Source of the DNA: Clostridia bacterium
GTDB taxonomy: Bacteria > Bacillota_E > RBS10-35 > JAJYVN01
Assembly: GCA_027335515.1 (NCBI GenBank)
Contig: DAHWHT010000094.1
Coordinates: 1 to 5,853 of the forward strand
Length of the DNA: 5,853 nucleotides
Reading direction: 5' to 3'
Part shown: positions 1 through 5,853 of the stretch, one piece after another
Numbering within the stretch: the first letter of the stretch is position 1
How the letters are laid out: every line of letters starts with the position of its first letter
Notes under the pieces: generated by a model
Database searches by the model: none
What the model was told of the DNA's origin: nothing
What the model saw: only the letters and a program-made list of their open reading frames with translations
Made by a program: the position numbers and the translations under genes

Positions 1-213
1 GTCCGTCTCGAAGATGCCTTACCCGGGATGCGAGTCGACGCCGAGCAGCGGCCCCTTGGCGTCACTATGCGATGCGCTGGCTCGGCCGGAACCGCCCCGG
101 TGACGCTTTCCGGGCTGTCCTCTTCCGCCCCGGATGTCGACCGCCAGGCCGGCTGCTCTCTGATGTTGCCGTTCGCAGCGCCGGTTCCACCGCTACGCGG
201 CGCGGCCACGCGA
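1..213. other. Stretch after the operon with no recognisable gene
   Basis: After the TAG stop at 214-216 I see no start codon with a ribosome binding site and no hairpin followed by a T-run that would mark a factor-independent terminator. Small GC hairpins occur (CCGC-TAC-GCGG at 190-200; CCGGAA paired with TTCCGG at 86-91 and 108-113), but they look ordinary for this composition. Confidence 0.5.
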
Positions 214-2007
214 CTACGCGTACCAACGGGCCTGGGTGGCGAACAGATGCTGGTACTCCCCACCCAACCGCATCAACTCCTCGTGCGTGCCCTGCTCGAC
301 CAGGTGGCCGTCCTTGAGCACCAGGATGCGGTCGGCAAGGCGCGCAAAGCCCATCCGATGCGAGATCAGGATGGCCGTGCGCCCGGCGGCCTGATCGGCA
401 AACCGCCGATACACCTCCGCCTCCGCCCTGGGATCGAGGGCGGCCGTCGGTTCGTCCAGCACCAGGAGATCCGTCGCCCGCATCAGGCCCCGCGATGTCG
501 CCAGCCGCTGCCATTGACCCGCGGAGAGGTCGCGGCCGCCGAACGTCGGGCCCAGGATGGTCTCATAGCGGTCGGGGAACTCGTCCACGAAATCCGCCGC
601 GCCCCCGGCGGCGGCCGCCAGGGCGATGGCGCCGTCGTCCCCGAGGCGGCCCACGTGCCCGTAGCCCACGTTGTCCCGCACGGTGAGGTGGTATCGGGTG
701 TAGTCCTGAAAGACGGCGCCCGTGCGCTCCCACAGGGCGTTGGGGTCAAGATCGGAGACGTCCCGTCCCCCGTACAGGATCGTCCCGGCGGTGGGACGAT
801 ACATCCCGAGCAGCAGGTGGACCAAGGTAGACTTTCCGGCTCCGTTCTCCCCGACCAGCGCGACCTTCTCCCCGGGCGCCAAACGAAACGAGATGCCCTC
901 CAGGGCCGGTTCGTCGGCCGACGGATAGCGGAAGGCCACGTCCTGAACCTCGACGACCTGCGCCCCGGGATGCGGGCGCCCCCCGGGGTGCGGGGTCTCG
1001 GGTTCATCGAGGAAGTTCGTCAGATCGCCGACGGCCCGCAGATACCAGCCCCAGACTTCCGAGAAGCGCCCGCTGACCCCCTGCCACTGCTCCTGCAGGC
1101 TCAGTGCTGCATAGATAGTAGCCACCGTCATGCCGACGCTGATGAGGCCCGCGCGAGCCCGAAGCAGTGCCAGCACTACCCCGAGACCGAATCCCATCAC
1201 CGGGAGCATCTCGATCAGCGCCAGCTTGACTCGATTGCGATCGTTCTGCGCCAAGACGCGCCTCCGAAGCCCATCGGCGTAGGACTGCCACCGCCCCAGA
1301 AGGTACGGGGCCAACCCGAAGAGGCGGACATCCTTGGCCGAGGCCCGTTCGGTGAGCAGCCGCGCCATGTATTGGAGCAATCGGGTCTCCGGACTCATGG
1401 CTCGCTGCAGGGCGTACCACTCCACGCCGATCTGCCAGGGCACGAACATCGTCGCCAGCCCCGTACCCAGGATGCACACCGGCGTCCAGACGTCCCCGTG
1501 ACCGGCCACCCAGGCCAACCCGATCAAGGCGAACAGGCCCTGCAGGAGATAGACGGACCGCCAGAAGAGGTCGTGCATCTGGTAGCCGGCAAAATCGCCG
1601 GCGGTCCGCGAGAGGCTGTCGTGAAAGCCCGGCACTTCATAGCGCTCCAGCGGCACGCGCGTGACCTTCTCCAGCACCCGGCCCAGGACGTGGCGCAACT
1701 GGGCCTCGCGTACGAAGGTCTCCAGCCACCCGCCGACCAGGCTCAGGGCACTGGCCAGAAGCCGGATCGCCACGATCGCCAGCACCCACGGGACCAGGGT
1801 GCCGAAGGCATGGGGGCCCCGGGCCCGGACGATGGCGTCGACCAGTTGTCCGGTCACCCAAGGCAGGGCGGGGGCCGTCGCGGCCAGCAGAATCGTGCGC
1901 AGGGCCAGCGCCGCCGCCGGCAGCGGCACGGCCCGCCAGGCCTCCCACATCAGCCGCAGCAGTCGGTGAATCTTGGCCCCCGCGCGGCTGCGCGCCGCAT
2001 CATTCAT
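214..2007 (-). CDS. ABC exporter half-transporter (membrane domain plus ATPase), second of a pair
   Basis: The 597-residue product is a second exporter-type half-transporter, a diverged paralogue of the one encoded just before it and its likely heterodimer partner in the cytoplasmic membrane. The membrane domain covers about 25-330, with the cytoplasmic motif RASAKDVRLFGL (221-232) matching the motif at the same place in the partner. The ATPase has Walker A GENGAGKS (386-393), Q-loop Gln434, signature LSAGQ (494-498, with Ala replacing the first Gly), Walker B ending in Asp518 with catalytic Glu519, and switch His550. Both partners end near a shared QxxWYA motif, here at the extreme C-terminus before the TAG stop. 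The ATG at 2007 overlaps the upstream stop by 8 bp (ATGAATGA) and has only a weak GC-rich Shine-Dalgarno, which suggests translational coupling. An alternative ATG at 2070 would add 21 low-complexity residues inside the upstream gene and is less likely. It is the last gene of the visible operon. The substrate is unknown. Confidence 0.92.
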   Translation of the reverse strand: MNDAARSRAGAKIHRLLRLMWEAWRAVPLPAAALALRTILLAATAPALPWVTGQLVDAIVRARGPHAFGTLVPWVLAIVAIRLLASALSLVGGWLETFVREAQLRHVLGRVLEKVTRVPLERYEVPGFHDSLSRTAGDFAGYQMHDLFWRSVYLLQGLFALIGLAWVAGHGDVWTPVCILGTGLATMFVPWQIGVEWYALQRAMSPETRLLQYMARLLTERASAKDVRLFGLAPYLLGRWQSYADGLRRRVLAQNDRNRVKLALIEMLPVMGFGLGVVLALLRARAGLISVGMTVATIYAALSLQEQWQGVSGRFSEVWGWYLRAVGDLTNFLDEPETPHPGGRPHPGAQVVEVQDVAFRYPSADEPALEGISFRLAPGEKVALVGENGAGKSTLVHLLLGMYRPTAGTILYGGRDVSDLDPNALWERTGAVFQDYTRYHLTVRDNVGYGHVGRLGDDGAIALAAAAGGAADFVDEFPDRYETILGPTFGGRDLSAGQWQRLATSRGLMRATDLLVLDEPTAALDPRAEAEVYRRFADQAAGRTAILISHRMGFARLADRILVLKDGHLVEQGTHEELMRLGGEYQHLFATQARWYA

Positions 2008-3835
2008 CGCTGCTCGCCCCAGCCCCGGCCGCGGCATACCACTGCCGCTGCGCGGCGAAGAGTCCGGCATACTCGCCGCCCGCCCGCACCAGGTCGTCGT
2101 GGTGGCCGGCCTCCACCAGGCGCCCGCCCTTCAGTACGAGGATGCGATCGGCGAGCCGGGCCGTGCCGATGCGGTGGGAGATAAGAAACGTGGTGCGCCC
2201 GCGTGCCAGGCCGGCGAACTCCTCAAAGACGGCCATCTCTGCCCGAGGATCGAGCGACGCGGTAGGCTCGTCCAGGACCAGGACGTCGGCCTCGCGCATC
2301 AGACTGCGGGCCAGGGCCACCTTCTGCCACTGCCCCCCAGACAAGTCCACCCCGCCGAACGCGGGACTCAGCACCGTCTCGTAGCCGTCCGGCAGACCGG
2401 CCGCGATCCCGGCTGCACCGGCCTGCCCCGCCGCCCGCTGTACCGCGTCGCCATCGTCGATCCGCCTGACATTGCCGACGCCGATGCTTTCGCGCAGGGT
2501 AAGCTGGAAACGGGCGAAGTCCTGGAAGACGGCGCTGCAGTGCCGCCGCAGGTCCGCCTCGTCGATCTGCGCCAGGGGGACGCCGTCAAAGCGGATTGTG
2601 CCGCGCTGTGGCCGATACAGCCCAAGCAGGAGCTGGATCAGGGTCGTCTTGCCCGCGCCGTTCTGACCGACGAGGGCGATGGTCTCGTGTGCCCGGACGT
2701 GGAACGAGACCCCCTTGAGAACCCATTCCCCCTCCCCCCCGTAGCGGAACCAGATATCCTCGAAGCGGATCCCCTCACGCAGGGCGGGGAAGGGAAGATG
2801 ACCCCCTGCGGGGGGAGGCGGGAGTGGCCGGTCCAGGAAGGTGAAGACGTCGTCCGCCGTCAGGGCGCGGAGGTACGCGCCGCGCAGGCCGATGAGCACC
2901 TGGTCCACCGCGCCCTGAAGCTCGGTCGCCGCCTGGGCCAGCATCACGTAGGCCCCGATGCTGAGAGACCCGCCGGAGACCTCATACGCCAGGAGGAGCG
3001 TGGCGGCTCCCAGGGCCAGAATCAGAAGCGCCTCGGCGGCCAGCGACACGCGCGCCTCGGCCGCCGCCTGGCTGGTCGCACCGTCTTGCAGGGCGAGTTG
3101 CTGCTGCCGCCACCGATCCAGGAGGTGGCCGCCGAGCCCGAACACCCGGACCTCCTTGGCCGACTCACGGTGGAAGAGCAAGCGTTGAAAGTACCCGCGG
3201 CGGCGCTCGATGGGGCTCTGATCGAGCTTCCAGCCGAAGCTGTGTGCTGTGCGGACCAGCCGCATCCAGAGCACCGGGAGACCGGCCAGGACCATGAGGG
3301 GCCCGAGCCACCACGCCGCCGTCGCCAGGGTCGCGGCCAGGGCGACCACCGTAACGGCCGCCTGGAGCGGTTGCAGGGCCGTGCTGTAGAAGGTGGCGAG
3401 CTCCATGCCCGTGGCCGCCACGGCGCGCTGCAGGCGGTTGTGGGCGTCCTCGCGCTCAAAGAAGGTCAGTTCCACGGCGGCCGCCTTCTCCAGGATGCGC
3501 CGCTGCAGGCTTTGCATGGTGCGGTCGCGCAGGTATTCCTCCAGCGCCGAGACCGCGAGCCCGACGACGCCAGTGGCCGCCATCGCCGACGCCAGCAGGG
3601 CGAGGGCCCTGACGGGTGCGGGGCCGGCTCCCCGCACGGCAGATTGAATCCCGTTGACCAGCCCCCCGAGGGCCCAGAGCCGCGCGGCGGGCAGCACGCC
3701 CTGGACCACCACCGCGATGGCCAGCGCCACTGTGGCCCAGGGCTGTTCGTGCCAGAGTGCGACCAGGAAGCGCAGGCCGCTCCTGAGGGGACGGATGTCG
3801 CGGAGGCCGGGGACGCCGGAGACCTCCTGAGCCAC
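2000..3835 (-). CDS. ABC exporter half-transporter (membrane domain plus ATPase), first of a pair
   Basis: The 611-residue product is a full-length type IV (exporter-fold) half-transporter that should sit in the cytoplasmic membrane and expel a substrate using ATP. Residues about 30-335 form the membrane domain, with hydrophobic segments near 33-60, 77-97, 152-193 and 264-300. It carries the cytoplasmic motif RESAKEVRVFGL (223-234) common in this exporter subfamily. A proline-rich linker (338-343) leads to the ATPase: Walker A GQNGAGKT (390-397), Q-loop Gln438, signature LSGGQ (498-502), Walker B ending in Asp522 with catalytic Glu523, D-loop SLDPRAE, and switch His554. All catalytic residues are present. 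The reading frame stays open upstream to 4375, but that part overlaps the sigma-factor gene and has no membrane-protein character. I chose GTG at 3835, which has GAAGGGG 8 bases upstream and lies 26 bp after the preceding stop. Its stop overlaps the start of the paralogous gene. The substrate (drug, lipid, peptide or other) cannot be told from sequence. Confidence 0.93.
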   Translation of the reverse strand: MAQEVSGVPGLRDIRPLRSGLRFLVALWHEQPWATVALAIAVVVQGVLPAARLWALGGLVNGIQSAVRGAGPAPVRALALLASAMAATGVVGLAVSALEEYLRDRTMQSLQRRILEKAAAVELTFFEREDAHNRLQRAVAATGMELATFYSTALQPLQAAVTVVALAATLATAAWWLGPLMVLAGLPVLWMRLVRTAHSFGWKLDQSPIERRRGYFQRLLFHRESAKEVRVFGLGGHLLDRWRQQQLALQDGATSQAAAEARVSLAAEALLILALGAATLLLAYEVSGGSLSIGAYVMLAQAATELQGAVDQVLIGLRGAYLRALTADDVFTFLDRPLPPPPAGGHLPFPALREGIRFEDIWFRYGGEGEWVLKGVSFHVRAHETIALVGQNGAGKTTLIQLLLGLYRPQRGTIRFDGVPLAQIDEADLRRHCSAVFQDFARFQLTLRESIGVGNVRRIDDGDAVQRAAGQAGAAGIAAGLPDGYETVLSPAFGGVDLSGGQWQKVALARSLMREADVLVLDEPTASLDPRAEMAVFEEFAGLARGRTTFLISHRIGTARLADRILVLKGGRLVEAGHHDDLVRAGGEYAGLFAAQRQWYAAAGAGASSDE

Positions 3836-3843
3836 GCGCAACG

Positions 3844-3850
3844 CCCCTTC
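3844..3850 (-). promoter_or_regulatory. Ribosome binding site of the first ABC half-transporter
   Basis: GAAGGGG on the minus strand lies 8 bases before the GTG at 3835, inside the 26-bp gap after the sigma-fusion stop. It decides the start of this gene. An alternative TTG at 3841 would sit only 2 bases from it, and the far-upstream ATG at 4375 lies inside the preceding gene. Confidence 0.7.
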
Positions 3851-3861
3851 AGGGCCTGGTT

Positions 3862-5562
3862 TCAGTCGTTGAAGACAACGCGCTCGCCGGCGTGGTGGGC
3901 CGCCACGCCGACCCGGATGCGAGCGACGCCCTCCTGGGCGGACAGAGATCCGTCCAGCATCCCGGAGATGGCCTCTCCCGCACCCGGCACGGCGAAGAAG
4001 TGGGCCGGCACGTAAAGGGGATCCGTCGCGGCATCGAGTTCCAGCAGGCAATCCCTGCCCAGCGGGAAGTCCTGTGCCTGCCAGGCCTCCATGATCCGCG
4101 GCGTGCGGTAGGCGGGCAGGTTGTCGACCCGGGGCGCCGGGCCCTCGGTCAGGATCGACTGGGCCACGCGGAAGGCCAGGGTGGGGTCCGGAGCCGTGCC
4201 GGCGATCTGCAGGGCGTCGTGGAACCAGTACCGGACCGGCGGGTCGGAGCGGCGGAAGCGAGGCACCGGCACCACACCCCAGCGAAACGGTCGGAAGCGC
4301 CGGTGCGACCAGTCGAAGATGTCGGTACCGTGGCCGTACTGAAGGGTGAAAAAGACGCAACGGCAGTTCAACCACTGCCCAAACGCCCAGTCCGGAACTT
4401 CATGGGGGGCGGCCCACCCCTGCCGCTCCCAGTCGCGGATGAACCCAATCGCCCGGGCGAACGGCTCCGGGCGATCGCGGGTGGCGCCGAGCTGTTCGGC
4501 GACCAGCATCGCGTCCCACGCGTTCGGGCTATACATGTTCACCGCGTGCAACCCCGCCGCCGCCAGACGCCGGCTGTATCCGAAAAAGTCGTCCCAGGTC
4601 CAGTCGCACGCGGGGAGCGGCAACCCGACCTGGGCCAGCAGGTCTGCGTTGTAGAGGAAGAGGTGGGGTGTGTCCTGGTGGGGGAGGGCATACAGCCTTC
4701 CGCCCACCGCAAACCGGGTCAGCCGCAGGCCGAACGGCTCAAGGTCCAGCCCCGCCGCCTCGGCCAGCCCGTCGAGCGGCAACGCCTCCTCCGATGGCGG
4801 GGCCGCTTCCAGGGCCGGGGCCTCCGCCCAGAAGCGACGCATCCGCAGGTCCGCCTCGGCGTGAAGATCCACCGCAGTGACAGGAAGGTCGGGCTGGACC
4901 CGCTGCACCCCCTCCACCAGGCGGCGTACCCCGGGATATCCCGCCAGCCGCACGGTTCCTTCCGGCACCGCCTCCACATCCCTCACCCAGTCGCCCTTAG
5001 CGTAAAACACCGCCCGCAGCTGGCCCCTGGCGCGGTGCAGGGCGGCGTGGACGCTGTCCGGAGAGGTGCCCAGAAGCCGCGCCACATCCACAGGCGCCAC
5101 CCCGGCGACCCAGGCCAGCCGCCCCGCGCGACGCTGGGTGGGCGGGAGCGCGGCGATGGCCGCCAGGATGGCGGCACACGTCTCGCGGTCGGCCGGGATC
5201 GCCCCCGGCTCGGCCGCGGGACGCCCCATCGCCGACAGGAGGTCCTCCAGGTCCTGGGCGCTTCCCCCGGGACCGCCTTCGCGGCGCAGCCGCCCCACCG
5301 CGGCGCGCAGGTGGTCGCGGGCCACGCTGATCAGGACCCGCCGCAACCACGCGTCGAACGCCTCCAACTGCCTCAAGGCGCGCAGGCTCGTGAACGCCTT
5401 CCACAGGGCCTCCTGCAGGGCATCCTCGGCCTCGTCCCAACCCCCCAGCGTAGCGGCAACCAAGACCAGGAGTTGGCTGCGGCGGGCGGCGATGAGGGCG
5501 CCAAACGCCTCGGCGTCCCCGTTTCGGGATCGCAACACCAGAAGCCGGTCGTCGCCGGTCAC
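3862..5562 (-). CDS. ECF sigma factor fused to a family-1 solute-binding-protein-like domain
   Basis: The 566-residue product has two parts. Residues about 10-86 match sigma-70 region 2, with the acidic AEDALQEALWKAF helix (45-57) and the AFDAWLRRVLISVARDHLR stretch (68-86) expected of regions 2.2-2.4. A Gly/Pro-rich linker (about 92-125) leads to region 4 (about 128-184), with the LPPTQRRA helix and a helix-turn-helix ending in SVHAALHRARGQLR. Residues about 200-550 resemble family-1 ABC solute-binding proteins (MalE/UgpB type): GYPGVRRLVEGVQRVQPDLPV, PLDGL (262-266), VGGRLYALP (286-294), LFLYNADLLAQVGLPLP (301-317), WTWDDF (321-326) and WGVVPVP (428-434). Ordinary ECF factors have about 170-200 residues, so the extension is twice the sigma part. 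I see no signal peptide, lipobox or membrane segment, so the whole protein should be cytosolic. The GTG start is well supported: an in-frame TAG lies at 5587-5589, no other usual start codon intervenes, and GGAGG sits 6 bases upstream. It is first in the operon. The domain calls are fairly sure; ligand and target promoters are unknown, and sensing by the C-terminal domain is inferred. Confidence 0.9.
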   Translation of the reverse strand: MTGDDRLLVLRSRNGDAEAFGALIAARRSQLLVLVAATLGGWDEAEDALQEALWKAFTSLRALRQLEAFDAWLRRVLISVARDHLRAAVGRLRREGGPGGSAQDLEDLLSAMGRPAAEPGAIPADRETCAAILAAIAALPPTQRRAGRLAWVAGVAPVDVARLLGTSPDSVHAALHRARGQLRAVFYAKGDWVRDVEAVPEGTVRLAGYPGVRRLVEGVQRVQPDLPVTAVDLHAEADLRMRRFWAEAPALEAAPPSEEALPLDGLAEAAGLDLEPFGLRLTRFAVGGRLYALPHQDTPHLFLYNADLLAQVGLPLPACDWTWDDFFGYSRRLAAAGLHAVNMYSPNAWDAMLVAEQLGATRDRPEPFARAIGFIRDWERQGWAAPHEVPDWAFGQWLNCRCVFFTLQYGHGTDIFDWSHRRFRPFRWGVVPVPRFRRSDPPVRYWFHDALQIAGTAPDPTLAFRVAQSILTEGPAPRVDNLPAYRTPRIMEAWQAQDFPLGRDCLLELDAATDPLYVPAHFFAVPGAGEAISGMLDGSLSAQEGVARIRVGVAAHHAGERVVFND

Positions 5563-5568
5563 GCGGTG

Positions 5569-5575
5569 CCTCCCT
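5569..5575 (-). promoter_or_regulatory. Ribosome binding site of the sigma/solute-binding fusion gene
   Basis: On the minus strand AGGGAGG, containing a perfect GGAGG, ends 6 bases before the GTG at 5562. It lies within a longer purine run (5569-5580). Together with the in-frame stop at 5587-5589 it fixes the start codon. Confidence 0.85.
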
Positions 5576-5650
5576 CCCCCTATGCACTAAGACGGAGCGG
5601 AAGGCGCCCGACTGACGCGGCCGCCCGAAGCGACCGAGGCCAAATCTTCT

Positions 5651-5672
5651 GGCGCGTGCGACGCACGGCGCC
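5651..5672. repeat. Near-perfect inverted repeat upstream of the sigma-fusion gene
   Basis: Left arm GGCGCGTGCG and right arm CGCACG-G-CGCC flank a single central A. Six base pairs next to the centre are perfect and four more pair after one bulged G. It lies about 90 bp before the GTG start in the non-coding leader. As DNA it could be an operator for a dimeric regulator. Its one-base centre makes a hairpin with all pairs formed unlikely. High GC raises the chance of random palindromes. Confidence 0.4.
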
Positions 5673-5806
5673 GGTTGCCGGCTGCGTCTTGGATAAGCCC
5701 GAAGTGCCGTCCACGCGGGCCGATCCGCCACTGAGGCCTCCACCCCGCGGGCCATGTCACGTGTCGCTCTACAGAAGCCCGCGCTTCCGAGGCAACCGAC
5801 ATCCCG

Positions 5807-5822
5807 CCAACGATCCAACGAT
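5807..5822. repeat. Tandem 8-bp direct repeat overlapping the promoter candidate
   Basis: The plus strand shows CCAACGAT twice in immediate succession, and a third partial unit (AACG) follows at 5823-5826. It covers the -10 element and the expected transcription start of the candidate promoter. It could be a regulator-binding site or a chance short repeat. Confidence 0.5.
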
Positions 5823-5845
5823 AACGGTCTCGTCCGTCCTGACAA
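5818..5845 (-). promoter_or_regulatory. Weak housekeeping-type promoter candidate for the operon
   Basis: On the minus strand TTGTCA (5845-5840, 5 of 6 to the -35 consensus) and TATCGT (5823-5818, 4 of 6 to the -10 consensus) are separated by 16 bp. If used, transcription would begin near 5811 and leave a leader of about 250 nt before the sigma-fusion gene. In such GC-rich DNA this is one of the few TA-containing stretches, but the match is modest and no experiment or conservation supports it. A promoter recognised by the ECF factor itself could exist; I did not find a convincing GGAAC/CGTC-type pair with proper spacing. Confidence 0.25.
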
Positions 5846-5853
5846 ACCGGTGT

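Larger units (their letters stand above)
5563..5853. other. Non-coding upstream/leader region of the operon
   Basis: About 290 bp without a convincing gene. It holds the promoter candidate, the tandem repeat, the inverted repeat and a short hairpin (GCCGG-TTG-CCGGC, 5670-5682). A 71-codon minus-strand frame (5802-5587) crosses it but has no good ribosome binding site and no recognisable protein character, so I do not call it a gene. Confidence 0.6.

Noticed and set aside
86..113. Hairpin after the operon as a transcription terminator
   Set aside because: It has a six-base stem with a 16-base loop and no following T-run in the direction of transcription, so it does not meet the pattern of a factor-independent terminator.
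2008..2070. Alternative ATG at 2070 for the second ABC half-transporter
   Set aside because: It adds 21 Ser/Gly/Pro/Arg-rich residues within the upstream gene. The ATG at 2007 fits the usual overlapping start-stop arrangement.
28..2184. Long plus-strand open frame (718 codons)
   Set aside because: It is antisense to the second ABC half-transporter, whose motifs are clear. The translated product is rich in Pro, Arg, Gly and Gln with no domain pattern, as expected from a GC-rich shadow frame.
2802..2815. CCCCC/GGGGG hairpin inside the first ABC gene
   Set aside because: It encodes the proline-rich linker between membrane domain and ATPase; proline and glycine codons explain the G/C runs.
1973..4015. 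Long plus-strand open frame (680 codons)
   Set aside because: It is antisense to the first ABC half-transporter, has low-complexity composition and no recognisable motif.
3836..4375. N-terminal extension of the first ABC half-transporter to the ATG at 4375
   Set aside because: The extra 180 residues overlap the sigma-fusion gene in another frame and lack membrane-protein character, whereas the GTG at 3835 has a good ribosome binding site and gives the normal length.
5641..5700. ECF-type promoter using a GGCAAC and CGTC pair in the leader
   Set aside because: The two elements are only about 10 bp apart, too close for the usual ECF spacing of around 16 bp.
4997..5845. 282-codon minus-strand frame across the sigma region and leader
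   Set aside because: It is a frame-shifted shadow of the sigma domain, rich in Arg/Gly/Pro. The sigma motifs are in the other frame.
5754..5853. Plus-strand ATG frame open to the window edge (possible divergent gene)
   Set aside because: It is only 33 codons, has no ribosome binding site and an Arg/Pro/Gln-rich product without features. It cannot be judged without sequence beyond the window.

Overview
The window is very G+C-rich and all convincing genes lie on the minus strand, so it reads from right to left. The starts (GTG, GTG, ATG), two strong purine-rich ribosome binding sites and the absence of lineage-specific markers fit a high-GC bacterium. A high-GC Bacillota-type lineage (Symbiobacterium/Thermaerobacter-like), Chloroflexota or Actinomycetota are all possible. 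This is a weak guess from composition and style only; no rRNA, tRNA or housekeeping gene is present to settle it.

Layout, in transcription order. Positions 5853-5563 form a non-coding leader/upstream region of about 290 bp. It holds a tandem 8-bp repeat overlapping a weak housekeeping-type promoter candidate, and a near-perfect inverted repeat about 90 bp before the first gene. Positions 5562-3862 encode a 566-residue protein joining a complete ECF sigma factor (regions 2 and 4) to a C-terminal domain that reads as a family-1 ABC solute-binding protein, with no signal peptide or membrane segment. After 26 bp, positions 3835-2000 encode an ABC exporter half-transporter (611 aa, membrane domain plus ATPase). 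Positions 2007-214 encode a second, paralogous half-transporter (597 aa) whose ATG overlaps the previous stop by 8 bp. Positions 213-1 hold nothing recognisable.

The three genes form a compact operon. The two half-transporters most likely make a heterodimeric ABC exporter. The notable gene is the first: a transcription initiation factor fused to what looks like a cytosolic small-molecule binding domain, in an operon with an exporter rather than an importer. The simplest model is a one-component sensor. A solute bound inside the cell would switch the sigma domain, which would direct transcription of the operon and perhaps other genes so that the solute or a related product is exported. The domain reading rests on visible motifs. 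The sensing model is inference. A conceptual precedent is the enterobacterial regulator SgrR, a DNA-binding domain fused to a solute-binding domain and encoded near the sugar efflux gene setA.
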